Positions 11,120 to 21,769 of a stretch of DNA of 64,000 nt are shown piece by piece. Source of the stretch: Pyricularia pennisetigena (taxonomy: Eukaryota; Ascomycota; Sordariomycetes; Magnaporthales; Pyriculariaceae); assembly GCF_004337985.1 (NCBI RefSeq), contig NC_043744.1, positions 2,454,408-2,518,407 on the forward strand. The letters run 5' to 3'. How positions within the stretch are numbered: position 1 is the first letter of the stretch; each line of letters begins with the position of its first letter. A model generated the notes under the pieces. That model was not told where the DNA came from and searched no databases. It worked only from the letters and a program-made list of their open reading frames with translations. A program made the translations under genes and the position numbers.

Positions 11120-13926
11120 ATGGATGACCTCTCGGGATTGAATTGGTCCGCTCCGGCCAACAACGCCTCCAACAAGAAGCCGCCCATGAATCCATCGAGT
11201 GCCTTCTCCTATGCATCTCTGCGTCCGACGCCATCGCCTCAACCATCCGGTCGCAACACTCCTCTGTCATCTCAGGGCTCCGGTGTGGCGGGATTCAAGC
11301 CACCAGCGGCAGCCCCTAAAGTCGCACAGGATAGCTTCAGCGGTCTGGTGAATTTCGGAGCTGCCAAGAGTACGGCCAACTTGAGCTTGCGCGAACAGCA
11401 GGAACGGCTCGAGGCCGAGAGGCGAAAGAAGGAGGAGGAAAAGAGGAAACAGGCGCAGGCGAACTATGGCGATGGGAGATTCTTCGACACTCTAGGGTCC
11501 AGGTCGGCGACACCCTTGTCGCAACCGGCGTTTGCGGGCCTGAACAATGGCAAAGCCACGGCCGATTCCGAAGACGACCTCTTCGCCGCATTCAAGTCTA
11601 CTACGCACGTTGACAACGCAAGTCACTTTCCCCCACCGATCCAGGGGGGACAGACACCGCTGTCAAGAGGCTCTACCCCGGCAAATGCAGCAAGTCTAAA
11701 CCTGAGCAGCCCAAGTGCTTGGGAGCAGCCTACCGCCTCCAAGCACACATTCGATGACGATGATGATCCCTTCGGCCTCAGCGAGCTGAAACCGAAATCT
11801 CAACCAGTACCTACTACCGTGGCAGCTGACGATGACGACCTGCTCGGCGACCTTGGCAAACCTATCGAAGAGGTGCGGAGAGAACAGGAGGCCAAGGCCA
11901 GGGCGAAAGCCCAGGCAAAAGTGCCTGAGCCAGAACCTGGAAAGCCTATCGAGGATTCTGAATCAGACTCCCCCGATGAAGATGGTCCTGTCAGGAAAAC
12001 AGGCAACGACCCTTTCGATAAGGCCGTTGCGCAAATTGTTGACTATGGTTTCACCCCTGAAGATGCAAGGAGAGCGCTTACAGAAAGCGGGGCTGGATTG
12101 AACGTTCAGGCGGCCGTAAACTTCCTTCTGGATGATGCGCACAAAAAGTCTAAAGAGAAAGCGAGGCAAAAACAGTCTCAAGCCGGGCGTCTAAGAGAGG
12201 ACGACGATCGAACATCATCTTCTGGGCGATCTAGGAACGCTAGTCCAGCTTGGGCACAGGATGAGAGGCCGAGCCATCGGGATAACCGGTCTCCGGGACA
12301 AGGAGAAGTAGACTTTGCGAAGCAGGCGACTGCACTTGGCAACAGCTTCATGAAATCTGCCAATTCGCTGTGGAAAACAGGCCAAAAGAAGATGCAAAAG
12401 GCGGTCGCAGATTTTCAACAACAAGATGCAGGCGACCCGAGCCAGCCTAAATGGATGAGGTCTGCGCAGCAGGACACACACGCTGTCCAATCGGACCGAA
12501 AGCGCACTGAAACTGGTACCGACGAAGCAATGATGCTTGAATCCGATGGTAGACCGCCTCGGCGGGACGCAGCCAGTAGTGGCTCTGCTCGAAACCAGTC
12601 ACCAGCGGTGCGACCATCGGCCGGGTCTAGGACAGCATCAGGGCCAAAGTGGCAGCAGGCATCACAGCCCTCTCTTATGGACCCGCGATCGAGAATCAAC
12701 AAGCAGGAGATCGAAGAGCAGAGTGCTCAGGCATACATCAGTCCAGCCAGGCGGAAGAAGGCAACACCTCGGCCCCAAGCAGAGGCAAGACCTCCGCCTG
12801 AACCGCAAGCGGACTTGCTTTTCGAGCCAAATCAACCAAGTAGGGCTCAAGCGCCCCCTACCAAACAACCCGCCCCCACTCTTGCGAAAGTACAAAACAA
12901 TGCGCCTCCGCCTAGGCCACGGCCACCACAGCCAGCCCGCCAGATCCCGCCGCTTTCAGACTCTGCTCTACAGACATCCACCAAGCATCGCCTCGAAGGC
13001 ACTGCGCACTTCAAGCGAGGAGATTTCGCATCGGCTCATGCATCATACGGCAACTCTCTATCAGCACTTCCCCAGTCGCATCCTCTCGCGATCTTGCTTC
13101 TTTGCAACCATGCTTTGACAGCTCTCAAGACCGGAGAGCCCCGCCAGGCTGTCGACGATGCCGATACTGCACTCAAGCTCATTGGTCCTGGCAAAGGCGA
13201 AGGCGAGACTGTTTCGCTGGGCGGACCCGAGAACGAAACTCGTGACATGAAAGATCTTTACGGCAAAGCACTGACACGCAAGGCCGAGGCACTCGAGCAG
13301 ATGGAGAAGTGGAGCGACGCGAGTGTTGTCTGGCAGACGTGCGTCGAAGCTGGCGTTGGTGGTTCCACGGCTACCGCAGGCCGACAGCGTTGCCAGAAGG
13401 CTCTGGCGCCCAAGCCAAAGCCCAAAGCAGCCCCTTCTCGGCCGAAGCCGAGTCCAGCTGCGGTGTCCAACAAGAGCTCAGAGGCAGTCGTGCGGCTGCG
13501 CGAAGCCAACGCTGCCGCTGCACAGGCGGACGAGGAGAGGTTTGCGCTTGTCGACAAGGTCGACGCGCGCATCGCAGCGTGGCGCGACGGCAAAAGAGAC
13601 AACCTGCGGGCTTTGTTGGGGAGCTTGGATCAGGTCCTCTGGGAGGGCAGCGGGTGGAAGAAAGTCGGACTTCATGAGTTGGTCGTGGCCAGCAAGGTCA
13701 AGATTATATACATGAAGGCCATTGCCAAGTGTCATCCCGACAAGGTAAGGGCTCGCAACTACTTTTCATTCCCAAGCTATCTGACTTTATCAGTACAGCT
13801 ACTAACCAAACTCACGCGGAATAGATTGCCCAAGACGCAAGCACTGAAGTTCGGATGATTGCAGGAATAGTTTTTGCTACTCTGAACGAGAGTTGGGACA
13901 AGTTCAAGGCTGAGAATGGGTTGTAG
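11120..13926 (+). CDS. SWA2: auxilin/Swa2-like J-domain protein (UBA-TPR-J)
   Basis: Two exons, 11120-13744 and 13825-13926, give 908 residues. The start is the first ATG in frame (MDDLSGLNW). Order of parts: a disordered N-terminus with NPF/DPF-like clathrin-adaptor motifs; a UBA domain at about 296-340 (DPFDKAVAQIVDYGF); a long basic disordered region; TPR-like helices at about 620-760; and a C-terminal auxilin-type J domain whose HPD motif is residues 872-874, immediately before the intron. This is the architecture of yeast Swa2/Aux1, which recruits Hsp70 to strip clathrin from coated vesicles. Reading through the intron would truncate the J domain, so the 102-nt second exon is needed. Confidence in the family is high; the exact clathrin-binding motifs were not checked one by one. 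Confidence 0.88.
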
Positions 13927-14468
13927 GTGACGGGAATGTCATGCTAGATATCGTGCAACTCCACGAAGAATGAGGACATTATAATTAGAATTTGTTCACT
14001 TGCAAAGACAGGTTGATGCAACCAAGAAACTGATACTTGTCACACCGTCATATACAAAAATCATGGTTTTGAAAATTGAACTTTGATGAGCTCATGCGGC
14101 AGACTTTAGGCGTACTCGACAACAGTAGAGTATTATTGCTCTGATAGCTGATATCATAAACTTTGCAAACTCGGTTAATAATAATCCATGCAAGCTGCCA
14201 CAACATGGAGTACGGACAGTTATACTAAGCAGAACATGCACATGTAGGAAAGGGGTTATCTGTCGAGAGCACGAAAAAAAAATCAAATAAAAATAAAAAT
14301 AAATAAAAATAAATAAATAAATAAAAAAAATAAAAATAAAAACACGACCAAGAACCCATGAAAGAACTGAGGCATAAATAGGGGCCTACTTGTATCATAT
14401 AAAATATACGTTTCTTAGTTTTTTTTTTTTTTTTGTCTTATTTTTATATTCACCTGGTCCACGAGGCC
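13927..14468. other. convergent 3' spacer with A/T simple repeat
   Basis: Spacer between the convergent auxilin-like and E2 genes. It includes an (AAATA)-type low-complexity block and a T16 run near 14419-14434. No gene is seen. Confidence 0.7.
14274..14342. repeat. AAATA-type simple repeat
   Basis: About 70 nt made almost only of A and T in AAATA/AAAT units, between two convergent 3' ends. Confidence 0.9.
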
Positions 14469-15064
14469 TTACAAGCCCAGGCTTCTACGGACAGAGTCGC
14501 GAACCTTTTGTTCGTAATCGCCCCTGCGCTCCCGCCACATCTTTGCCGCCTCGACGTTGGCAGGACTTTCGTCGTTGGGCTCGGCCAGCATGCTCATGAC
14601 GGAAATCAAGACCTTCTCGACCGACTGGATGGGAGACCACCGCTCGGATGCGTGCTCGTAGTGGTTGGGGTCATCGCCGGGTGGGTGGAGGATCGAGATG
14701 CAGACGAGGCCGCTCGGGTAGACTGTCCATGTCCGATTCCAACCCGCCTCGTTAGTTTATTACAGAAGCCAGCCACCGACATCCCCCTTGTAGTAAAGCT
14801 GCTCTCCGATCACGTACCATTTGGGTGCCAAATCTCGCCTAGGAATTTCATCGTCGGCGGTGCGAGCGGATAGTCCTTGGGGAAGCGCAGCTCGGCGGGG
14901 AAGACGCCGCCCTCGAAGGGCGTGCCCTCAGGGCCCTGGATCATGGCCTCCCAGTGAAGGAGATCATCTTCGTTCACGGGGCCGGCGGTGATGCCGTCCG
15001 GCGGGTTGTTTGTCAAAGCGCGGTACTCCTGGAGGAGACGGCGGTGGGCAGTTGATTGTGCCAT
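14469..15064 (-). CDS. UBC7: ubiquitin-conjugating enzyme E2, Ubc7/UBE2G2 type
   Basis: Two exons, 15064-14818 and 14722-14469, give 166 residues, the usual length of Ubc7. The E2 fold is complete: [15 protein letters not shown], the HPN motif at 80-82, and the catalytic Cys90 in YPSGLVCIS. Just after the Cys is the acidic-loop insertion [19 protein letters not shown], which separates Ubc7/UBE2G2-type enzymes from ordinary E2s, followed by [21 protein letters not shown]. Yeast Ubc7 works with Cue1 and the Hrd1 and Doa10 ligases in ER-associated degradation, making Lys48 chains on the cytosolic face of the ER; that role is assumed from the family. The intron splits the HPN-catalytic loop (after Asn82). 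The gene diverges from the Mmc1-like gene. Confidence 0.95.
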
Positions 15065-15576
15065 AGATTTGGGTGATGGATGGGTCGCGGTTTCACTGAT
15101 GTTGACAACTGTACTGCCTTCAAAAGACGTAGGGTAAGTGATGGCGGTGCGGGGCAGATCGATGGGTTCGGGAGTCTTGGAGGTTTCTTGGCACTTTGGT
15201 TAGTTGCTTTGTGTGCTTGTCAAATGAAATAATGTTTTCTTTGTCGTAAAGGCCGCAAAAGCTATTTTATGAATCAATTCGGGTAGCAGAGGCTTTCTAT
15301 TGTACAGGTTCAATTCCGTTTAATTCGAGTAGCTTCCGCTGCAGACATGTGGCCATGACGATGCCGGAGTCGGCAGGCACCATTTGTGCAGTAGGAGCAA
15401 CTACAGTAGACTAGCACCCGTGTACCAGTACCTGTCCGTGTCGGGCTAGGCGCCCCACAACCCCCGTCATCGTCCACTTGACCAGACTTTACGATTGCAG
15501 GGTAGAGCTACCGATGAGCGCGCCCGTGCTTCAGCTCTCAACAACTTGAAATTTCCCACCTCATGTCCTGCCAAAC
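15065..15576. other. divergent promoter region (E2 / Mmc1-like)
   Basis: Shared upstream region of two divergent genes. An ATG at 15563 opens a 25-codon frame overlapping the start of the plus-strand gene (see findings). No conserved operator was identified. Confidence 0.6.
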
Positions 15577-17490
15577 ATGCCGCCCAGGTCGGTCCCTAGG
15601 GGCATCCTCCGGCCGACTAGGAGTCTGCATAGAGTCATAGCAGCTCCGACCTCTCCCGCTTGTTTCTTTTGTTCTTATTCACTGCCCACCGGGGCCGGCA
15701 GGTCATCAACTTTCACACAGTCAAAGCCGCGATTTGACTCCCGACGCGCTGAGTCCACAATTGCGAACGCACCCGAGCCAAACCCGCGCATAGAGCTCCA
15801 GACTGCCTTGACCGCATTGCAGAGACATGCGCCCAACTATATCAATATATCCAGAGTCGAATTGGCATTGCAGGGCCTCCGTCAGGATGCGGGCCGAGAA
15901 GCTGTGCGGCTGGCTATTCTAGGGTTAGGGGACAATGGTTCTGCTGGCCGTGCTGCAAAGGGTTTGCTACGCTCTATGCTCGCAGACCCCCTCTCGTCGG
16001 AGCAGGAGTGGGAACGTCAATTAGACCAACGGGACGAAACGCGGCCTCTCATCATTCGAATCCGTCCAGAGGAGTCACAGTCCGACAGCGGCACTGCAAG
16101 GCTAGGTTTTGTGCGCCCAGCGAATGCAAGGGATAGTGCTGTCTTGGAGATCCCCGTATCGTCACCCACTCTTAACAATCATGGCCTGGAGATCCTGCTG
16201 GCGACGGTAGGCTCCGTCGCACCCCCTGGCCAGAACAGCAACAGCGCCGTGTCGCTCGAGGAGGCAGCCCTTGCGCCTGCAATAGATATTCCGACTTCGA
16301 GCACTGGCCGCTTCACCCAAATTGCAACACCCGTACACAAGGCCCTGTTCGTGGCCGATGGGGTTGCGGGTGCTTTGAAGATTGGTTCTCTATCGGGGTC
16401 GGGGCCGACAGATGACATTGCGGGCGCTGTGAATCTCAAGTCATGCGCTGATGAAGACCTCGCCGGCTGTCCCTTCACGCGGATTGATGTTGAGTCCGCT
16501 CGGCAGGCGGTCGCTCTGTTCCGCGAGGACGTGGGCAACGCCATGGAATTCGAGGCTCTTTGGTTCAAGAGTAACGTTCCAGCAGCCAAGGATTGGCTGC
16601 TCAAAGGTGCTTTATCCAATGAGGATGGAACCACAAAAGCGGTTGTGAAGCAGCTTGTTGTTTCCATACTCCGCAACGCCATTGCGCGAATCGAAGAGGA
16701 CGAAGGCCGCAATCTCTCGGTGGCGTTACAGCGTTCTACCACTGTAACGGAGCTGAACGCAGCTCTATCAGAGTGGTCTGAGGCTGCTCACTCTGAGTTA
16801 CGAGAGCAGCTGGATGAGGCCTTTGCCGGTAGAAGATGGCGCAAACTTGGATGGTGGAAACTCTTTTGGCGCGTCGACGATGTTGGCATGCTGTCGTCCG
16901 AGATGATCAGCCAGCGATTTTTACCCCGGGCAGAACAGGGGGCCGTTTACCTTGCTGGCGGTATTGACGGGTCTGGACTGTTTGGGAAAATGGGACAGGT
17001 CCCCAGCTATCAGGTGCCAGCTCGTACAGCACATGCTGCTGAGGCTGCAGTAGCCTCTCCAGCCACGACAAAATGGCCTGCACACATTGCAGAGACGAGA
17101 AACTATCTCTTAACAAAGAGTGTGCCGGCGCTGCAGGCACTGGCACAGCAACTACTCATTCAGACACTTAGCACCACGACACTTACTACGTCCCTGGGCG
17201 TGCTCGCATACCTCTCTTCATTTGGAGCATACGAGGCTGGAGCCATAGCAGCTCTCGGCACTGTATTCAGTCTACGAAGGATGCAAACAAAATGGGAGAC
17301 AGCTCGAGAGTACTGGCACGGGGAGGTTCGCGAGGAAGGTCGGAAGGCTGTAAGGGCTGTGGAAGCAAGCATTGAAGGGTTTCTAGAGCAAGGGCGAGCT
17401 GGCGGTAACGATGCTATCAGTGCAGAAGAGCTGAGGAGGGCCAGGGATTTGGTGAATACCGTCGAAGACGCACTGGAGAAGCTCAGGTAA
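15577..17490 (+). CDS. mitochondrial Mmc1-like protein
   Basis: Single exon, 637 residues. The N-terminus is rich in Arg, Ser and Thr and poor in acidic residues (PPRSVPRGILRPTRSLHR), as in a mitochondrial presequence. The middle is helical and unremarkable. The C-terminal part has a hydrophobic helical hairpin at about residues 521-568 (TTSLGVLAYLSSFGAY.., AGAIAALGTVFSL) followed by the charged segment RRMQTKWETAREYW. That order matches the fungal Mmc1 C-terminal family (mitochondrial matrix/inner-membrane protein linked to cristae organisation) as I remember it; the assignment is by pattern only. Alternatively it is simply a conserved fungal mitochondrial protein of unknown role. It diverges from the E2 gene and converges on SmD3. 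Confidence 0.6.
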   Translation: MPPRSVPRGILRPTRSLHRVIAAPTSPACFFCSYSLPTGAGRSSTFTQSKPRFDSRRAESTIANAPEPNPRIELQTALTALQRHAPNYINISRVELALQGLRQDAGREAVRLAILGLGDNGSAGRAAKGLLRSMLADPLSSEQEWERQLDQRDETRPLIIRIRPEESQSDSGTARLGFVRPANARDSAVLEIPVSSPTLNNHGLEILLATVGSVAPPGQNSNSAVSLEEAALAPAIDIPTSSTGRFTQIATPVHKALFVADGVAGALKIGSLSGSGPTDDIAGAVNLKSCADEDLAGCPFTRIDVESARQAVALFREDVGNAMEFEALWFKSNVPAAKDWLLKGALSNEDGTTKAVVKQLVVSILRNAIARIEEDEGRNLSVALQRSTTVTELNAALSEWSEAAHSELREQLDEAFAGRRWRKLGWWKLFWRVDDVGMLSSEMISQRFLPRAEQGAVYLAGGIDGSGLFGKMGQVPSYQVPARTAHAAEAAVASPATTKWPAHIAETRNYLLTKSVPALQALAQQLLIQTLSTTTLTTSLGVLAYLSSFGAYEAGAIAALGTVFSLRRMQTKWETAREYWHGEVREEGRKAVRAVEASIEGFLEQGRAGGNDAISAEELRRARDLVNTVEDALEKLR

Positions 17491-18094
17491 CATCGGCATA
17501 ACTTGCCAATGTTGTACAACAACGTATATAGATGTATGAAAGTATTAATCAGTCGATATCTTGCTGGATCTATCACTCTGACATATCAGGCTGTGCGGAC
17601 AGGAGTTTCTTCCAGGCTTCATAGTGGCTCTCATCGTCTCACCGCTGTTATTGGGTAACCTTTATTTTTCTTCTTTTATGTACCTGGGTATCGAGAACAA
17701 GCTGCGACTCTGGCGACGAGCCATGAAACACCCATAACTCCTTGGGGATATATCTCAACCCCAAACGAGCAACGAAAATTGACATGAGAAATTCCCCAGC
17801 CCCAAGTAATAGAAGCAGGCTCATAGGCCAACCTCGACTTTTTGTCTATGCCGAACATCCAAGCCTTATCAGTTCATCACCGCAAAACTAACAACACGAT
17901 AAGATGCCGCACCGTCGAAACAGCTTTTTGGTAAGGACGTGATGGCCTAAATCGACCCGGGCGCCATGTTCAAAAATTCGTCATTATCGTTAAAGGAGCA
18001 AGAAAACGGTGCCTTTTTGGTCTTTTTTTTCTTCCCCCTCTTTTTTTTTTTTTTTTCTCTCTATCAACCATAGAAGAAGCAAGCATAAATAAAA
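17491..18094. other. convergent 3' spacer
   Basis: Spacer between convergent genes. T-rich runs lie at 18025-18056; no gene is recognised. Confidence 0.65.
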
Positions 18095-18648
18095 TCACCT
18101 GTCGCCCCTGCCTCCCCTTCCACCGCCGCCACGTGCCCTGTTGACTGTGGCGCGACCTCTGGCGAGACCGACACCGCGGCCGCGCACGTTGCGGCTACGG
18201 AACATGGGGGCGTTGCGCAGCATGTCCGGGACGATGAAGAAGCGCACGTGGCTGCCGCGGATGTAGACCTGGTCCAGGTGGCTGACGCGACCGTCGCGCG
18301 CCGTCACCGTGATGTCGCGGAGCTGGATGTTCATGTTGTCTTCGGCTGTAACGTTGGGGGGGATCGAGGGCTCGTCAGCAAAGTCCTGCGCAGTTTTGAG
18401 CGGGGGTCTGCTCATGGCTGTGAAGGGTAAGGGACAAGGTTGGGTGTCTTGTACCATCTATCAGCTTGCCGCGGTAGGTCTGGCCGGTGGTGATCTCGAG
18501 GGTGATGATATGGCCCTGCGTTTGGACGGGTTAGTTCGTGTGGCAGCTTAGGAGGAATTAAAACAGGACGGTCGCAAAGGTGCAGTCTAATTGCCCATAC
18601 CTGAGCCTCGTTGAGGAGCTTGATTGGGATGCCGATTGTGGAAGTCAT
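18095..18648 (-). CDS. SMD3: small nuclear ribonucleoprotein SmD3
   Basis: Three exons, 18648-18601 (48 nt), 18515-18455 (61 nt) and 18345-18095, give 119 residues. The Sm fold is complete: Sm1 with [25 protein letters not shown] split into short strings by the second intron, and Sm2 with the RNA-binding-loop signature [18 protein letters not shown] typical of D3. The tail is an Arg/Gly-rich segment ([13 protein letters not shown].., [11 protein letters not shown]), the expected target of arginine methylation. SmD3 is part of the heptameric Sm ring on U1, U2, U4 and U5 snRNAs. The very short first exon encodes only [16 protein letters not shown]. It is transcribed divergently from the lipase gene. 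Confidence 0.96.
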
Positions 18649-19711
18649 GTTTGCGGTCTATGGCCGTCGGTCTCTTGCCAGTGCTGTTCGACTCGGCGGT
18701 TGAAGGGGGGGTTCACGTCGCGGCGCGAAGCTAGCCAGCCCTGCGTGCGGTGGGCTCTACAGCTGGGGGAAATTTTGGGGAGGTTCAGCGATGACTAAGC
18801 TGGTAGCCAACAACTGCCGCCCCACCCAAGTGTCTTTGAAGACACAGAGAGCAGTTGCAATGGAGATATCTACGGCAGCCTATTCTTAACTGGCCTAGTT
18901 CTAATTGTCGGCACGAATTCTACTTGGACCCGTCAAGTGAGCAAGAGTCTCAAACGCTCTCGCTGCATCGTGGCGATAGATGGACGGAAAACGTGCACCA
19001 AAATACGACACCTCCTTGACTCTGGCAACCTGGCGATAACACAAGATATGACCTCCCACTCGGGGCTAAAGCCGCTGTTTTCAGTGATGCTAGGTTCCTG
19101 TGGATCTCTCAATAGCGGCGCAGGCGAATCGCAAAACGCGCCGCTATTTTGGGCTGTGCGGCTTACAGTTCTTTCAGGAAAACCCGAAGCCGTTGGGTGG
19201 CCAACTGCCCTGTTGTGGGATTTTTCGACTGGAAACAAAACAGCCTCGGCTTGCCTGGACCCCATAATTTCGCCCCCCAAAGCACTAAATTTGTATGATG
19301 TAGAACCTAGCCAGATAAGGAGGAACATTTGATTCGGGAAATTCTGTTCAGCGGCGTACATACAGCACACCCCCGGTTTCATATCAAGTCTGCAGTCAGT
19401 GTTTGAGCTTCATAGATTTTCTTGTCTCCTACTCATTACGTTGCATTTTGCGGATTCTCTTGTCTTTCTAACTTGATTTACTTTATGGCAGGGTTCTTTC
19501 TCACTTTGTTGTCATCTTCTCTCCCATTTATCGATCCCGTCTGGCATCCCTCAGCATCGAGATTAGAACCACCACGTATTGCACCGTTTCAAAACGCACC
19601 CGCACCCTTCTCCCTTCTCAGAGGTCCACTTGCATCACAACGTTCATTTGCTGTAACTATTCCAACCCACAGTGACTGCACACAAACAACAAGTCCAGGC
19701 TGCGATTCAGC
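18649..19711. other. divergent spacer (SmD3 / PAF-AH-like)
   Basis: About 1 kb between divergent starts. An open frame at 18937-19332 shows no family resemblance and has an erratic composition. A pyrimidine-rich tract at 19481-19540 lies upstream of the lipase start. Confidence 0.6.
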
Positions 19712-21301
19712 ATGTCCAGCTATCTGGGTCGTCTCAACCCAATCCCGGGCTTTCCCGGATACTCGGGACCTCACAAGGTCGGGACGGTGGACGTCGAGAT
19801 TCCCATCTCGGAGCTTCCAGCACCATGCCCAGTACCAGATGGCGCGCAGGATATTCACACCATTCTGTTTCGCATCTTCTATCCTACGAGCTCAGAAGCC
19901 AAAGGAAAGGAAATCACATGGCTTCCCAACCCGCAGCGCCAGTACCTGATGGGTTATGGATTTTTCATGGGCGCTTCTCCTCTCCTCTCCAGCCTGGCTT
20001 CCTTTGTACCCAGATATCTCCACTACGTCACAATCCCGGCCATTAGGAATGCGCCTCTGATCAGCCCGGCAGCTAAGAACGGCCGCTGGCCTACCATGAT
20101 CTTCTCCCACGGTCTGGCAGGTAGCAGAAACTCGTACTCACAGCTGGCCGGCTCACTTGCCAGCCATGGCGTTGTGGTGATATGCCCAGAGTACCGTGAC
20201 GGCAGTGCCATTGCTACAGTCGTCAGAGACCCCGTTGCTCTCTCCAAATACCAAGGAGGACTTTTTGCGCAGAGGCCGCGGTCTGCCGAGGTTGTGTATA
20301 AAAACTTGCCACACACCCCATCACGGGAGATATCGGAAGCTCGCGACGCCCAGCTACGTGTCAGAGCTTGGGAGACTGGCTTGTTGTACGAGGCGCTGGT
20401 CAAGATGGATGAGGGCAAAGCAGAGTCCATGACCAACCTGAACACCAGCACACCTGCAGAGGCTTTATCCTGCTTTGCAAACAGACTCGATGTCCAGGAG
20501 CCTGGCAAGGTCATATGGGCCGGCCACAGCTTTGGCGCCGCCACCATCACACAGGTTGTCAAATCGACGTACTATGCAGACCTTCCCGAGGTGAAAAGTA
20601 TAGCGAACCCGATCTTTGCGGTAAAGGAATCGGCCAAGATCCGCCGCCAGATCACAAACCAGTCCGTCGCCGTCCTACTTGACATGTGGTGTCTGCCCAT
20701 GATCTCCCCAGACCAAACCGCACTCTACAAACTGCCGCTACCCTGCTACGATACCACTGCCCCAAACTCCCCAGGAGGTGATGCATTGCTGGCCGTGGAG
20801 TCGGATGCCTTCTTCAAGTGGACCGAACACCTCCACACCAAGGCCATGATCCTCTCCCCGTCCCCCTCGGGTGCGCCTCCCGTGTCCGCCTCTGCATTCG
20901 ACAAGCCAGGATTTTCCAGGCCGAGCTGGTTCTATGTCAAGGAGAGCGCGCACATGAGCCAGTCGGACTTTGCAACCCTCTTCCCCTGGCTCGTGAGGCG
21001 CGTATTCAACGGGCATGCACCTGAGCGGGTCATGCGTCTCAACCTGCGCGCCGTGCTGCAGACACTCCGGCGGAACGGGCACTCTGTCGCCCCCACATGT
21101 GCCGCTGATCTTGGCGACGGCGACGAGCCTACCGTCGCCAAAGCTACAGCCACAGGCGGGCTGGAGGATGATCCGGCAATCCTGGATAGCAAGGTTGCCG
21201 AGTCAAAGGCGATCGACGCTTGGACTCACATAGACGTTGTCGGGCTCGGGCTCAAGAGTGCGGTTGCTGGGACTAAGACCCAGCAGACAGATGAGAAGTA
21301 G
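19712..21301 (+). CDS. platelet-activating-factor acetylhydrolase-like lipase
   Basis: Single exon, 529 residues, alpha/beta-hydrolase of the PAF-acetylhydrolase isoform II type. Visible marks are the fungal N-terminus GFPGYSGPHKVGTVDVE, the oxyanion-hole strand TMIFSHGLAGSRNSYS near residue 130, and the nucleophile elbow GHSFG with Ser273. A late histidine in the ESAHMSQSDF context (about residue 413) fits the catalytic His. Family members hydrolyse short or oxidised acyl chains at the sn-2 position of phospholipids; the actual substrate here is unknown. There is no signal peptide or clear membrane span, so it is probably intracellular. The C-terminal 80 residues are variable. The family is fairly certain, the substrate is not. 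Confidence 0.85.
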   Translation: MSSYLGRLNPIPGFPGYSGPHKVGTVDVEIPISELPAPCPVPDGAQDIHTILFRIFYPTSSEAKGKEITWLPNPQRQYLMGYGFFMGASPLLSSLASFVPRYLHYVTIPAIRNAPLISPAAKNGRWPTMIFSHGLAGSRNSYSQLAGSLASHGVVVICPEYRDGSAIATVVRDPVALSKYQGGLFAQRPRSAEVVYKNLPHTPSREISEARDAQLRVRAWETGLLYEALVKMDEGKAESMTNLNTSTPAEALSCFANRLDVQEPGKVIWAGHSFGAATITQVVKSTYYADLPEVKSIANPIFAVKESAKIRRQITNQSVAVLLDMWCLPMISPDQTALYKLPLPCYDTTAPNSPGGDALLAVESDAFFKWTEHLHTKAMILSPSPSGAPPVSASAFDKPGFSRPSWFYVKESAHMSQSDFATLFPWLVRRVFNGHAPERVMRLNLRAVLQTLRRNGHSVAPTCAADLGDGDEPTVAKATATGGLEDDPAILDSKVAESKAIDAWTHIDVVGLGLKSAVAGTKTQQTDEK

Positions 21302-21769
21302 AAGGGGCAGCTTTGGTATGATATCTTCTTGGCCTGTTCTTCTTACTTTTTTTTTTTTTTTTAACATCTTGGTTGCAGTATTTTGTCTTCATCATGTACA
21401 GCATGTTTCAGACATTAGACGCAGAGCATGGCGTTGGTTAGATTAACATACATAGAGTTATAGGCGCATTATCATCTCCATCTCAAGTCTCTCTGGTATT
21501 TTCCAGCAATTCGTAGAGTTTTTGCGATTATCTTTGGCGGTTTCTGGGTGTTCAAAACACCCGGTTGTCGACTTGCTAATCAGGGGGTGAGACGCTCGCC
21601 TCAGCCGCCCCTTGACTCTCCTTTTCCTTTTTTTTCTTCTTTTTTTTATTCTTTTCTCGTTAACGCGTTAACGGACGGCTTCGATTCTCCAGTACCGAAG
21701 AATCTTTGTTGGGTCAATGTAAGAAATTTCTCATCATATTGTCTACATACTGTACACCTACACACTTTT
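21302..21769. other. convergent 3' spacer
   Basis: Spacer between the convergent lipase and ATPase genes, with a T-run at 21345-21362. No gene is seen. Confidence 0.7.

Noticed and set aside
18937..19332. Open frame of 131 codons in the SmD3/lipase spacer.
   Set aside because: No recognisable domain or splice context; an equal-length frame overlaps it on the other strand, as expected by chance.
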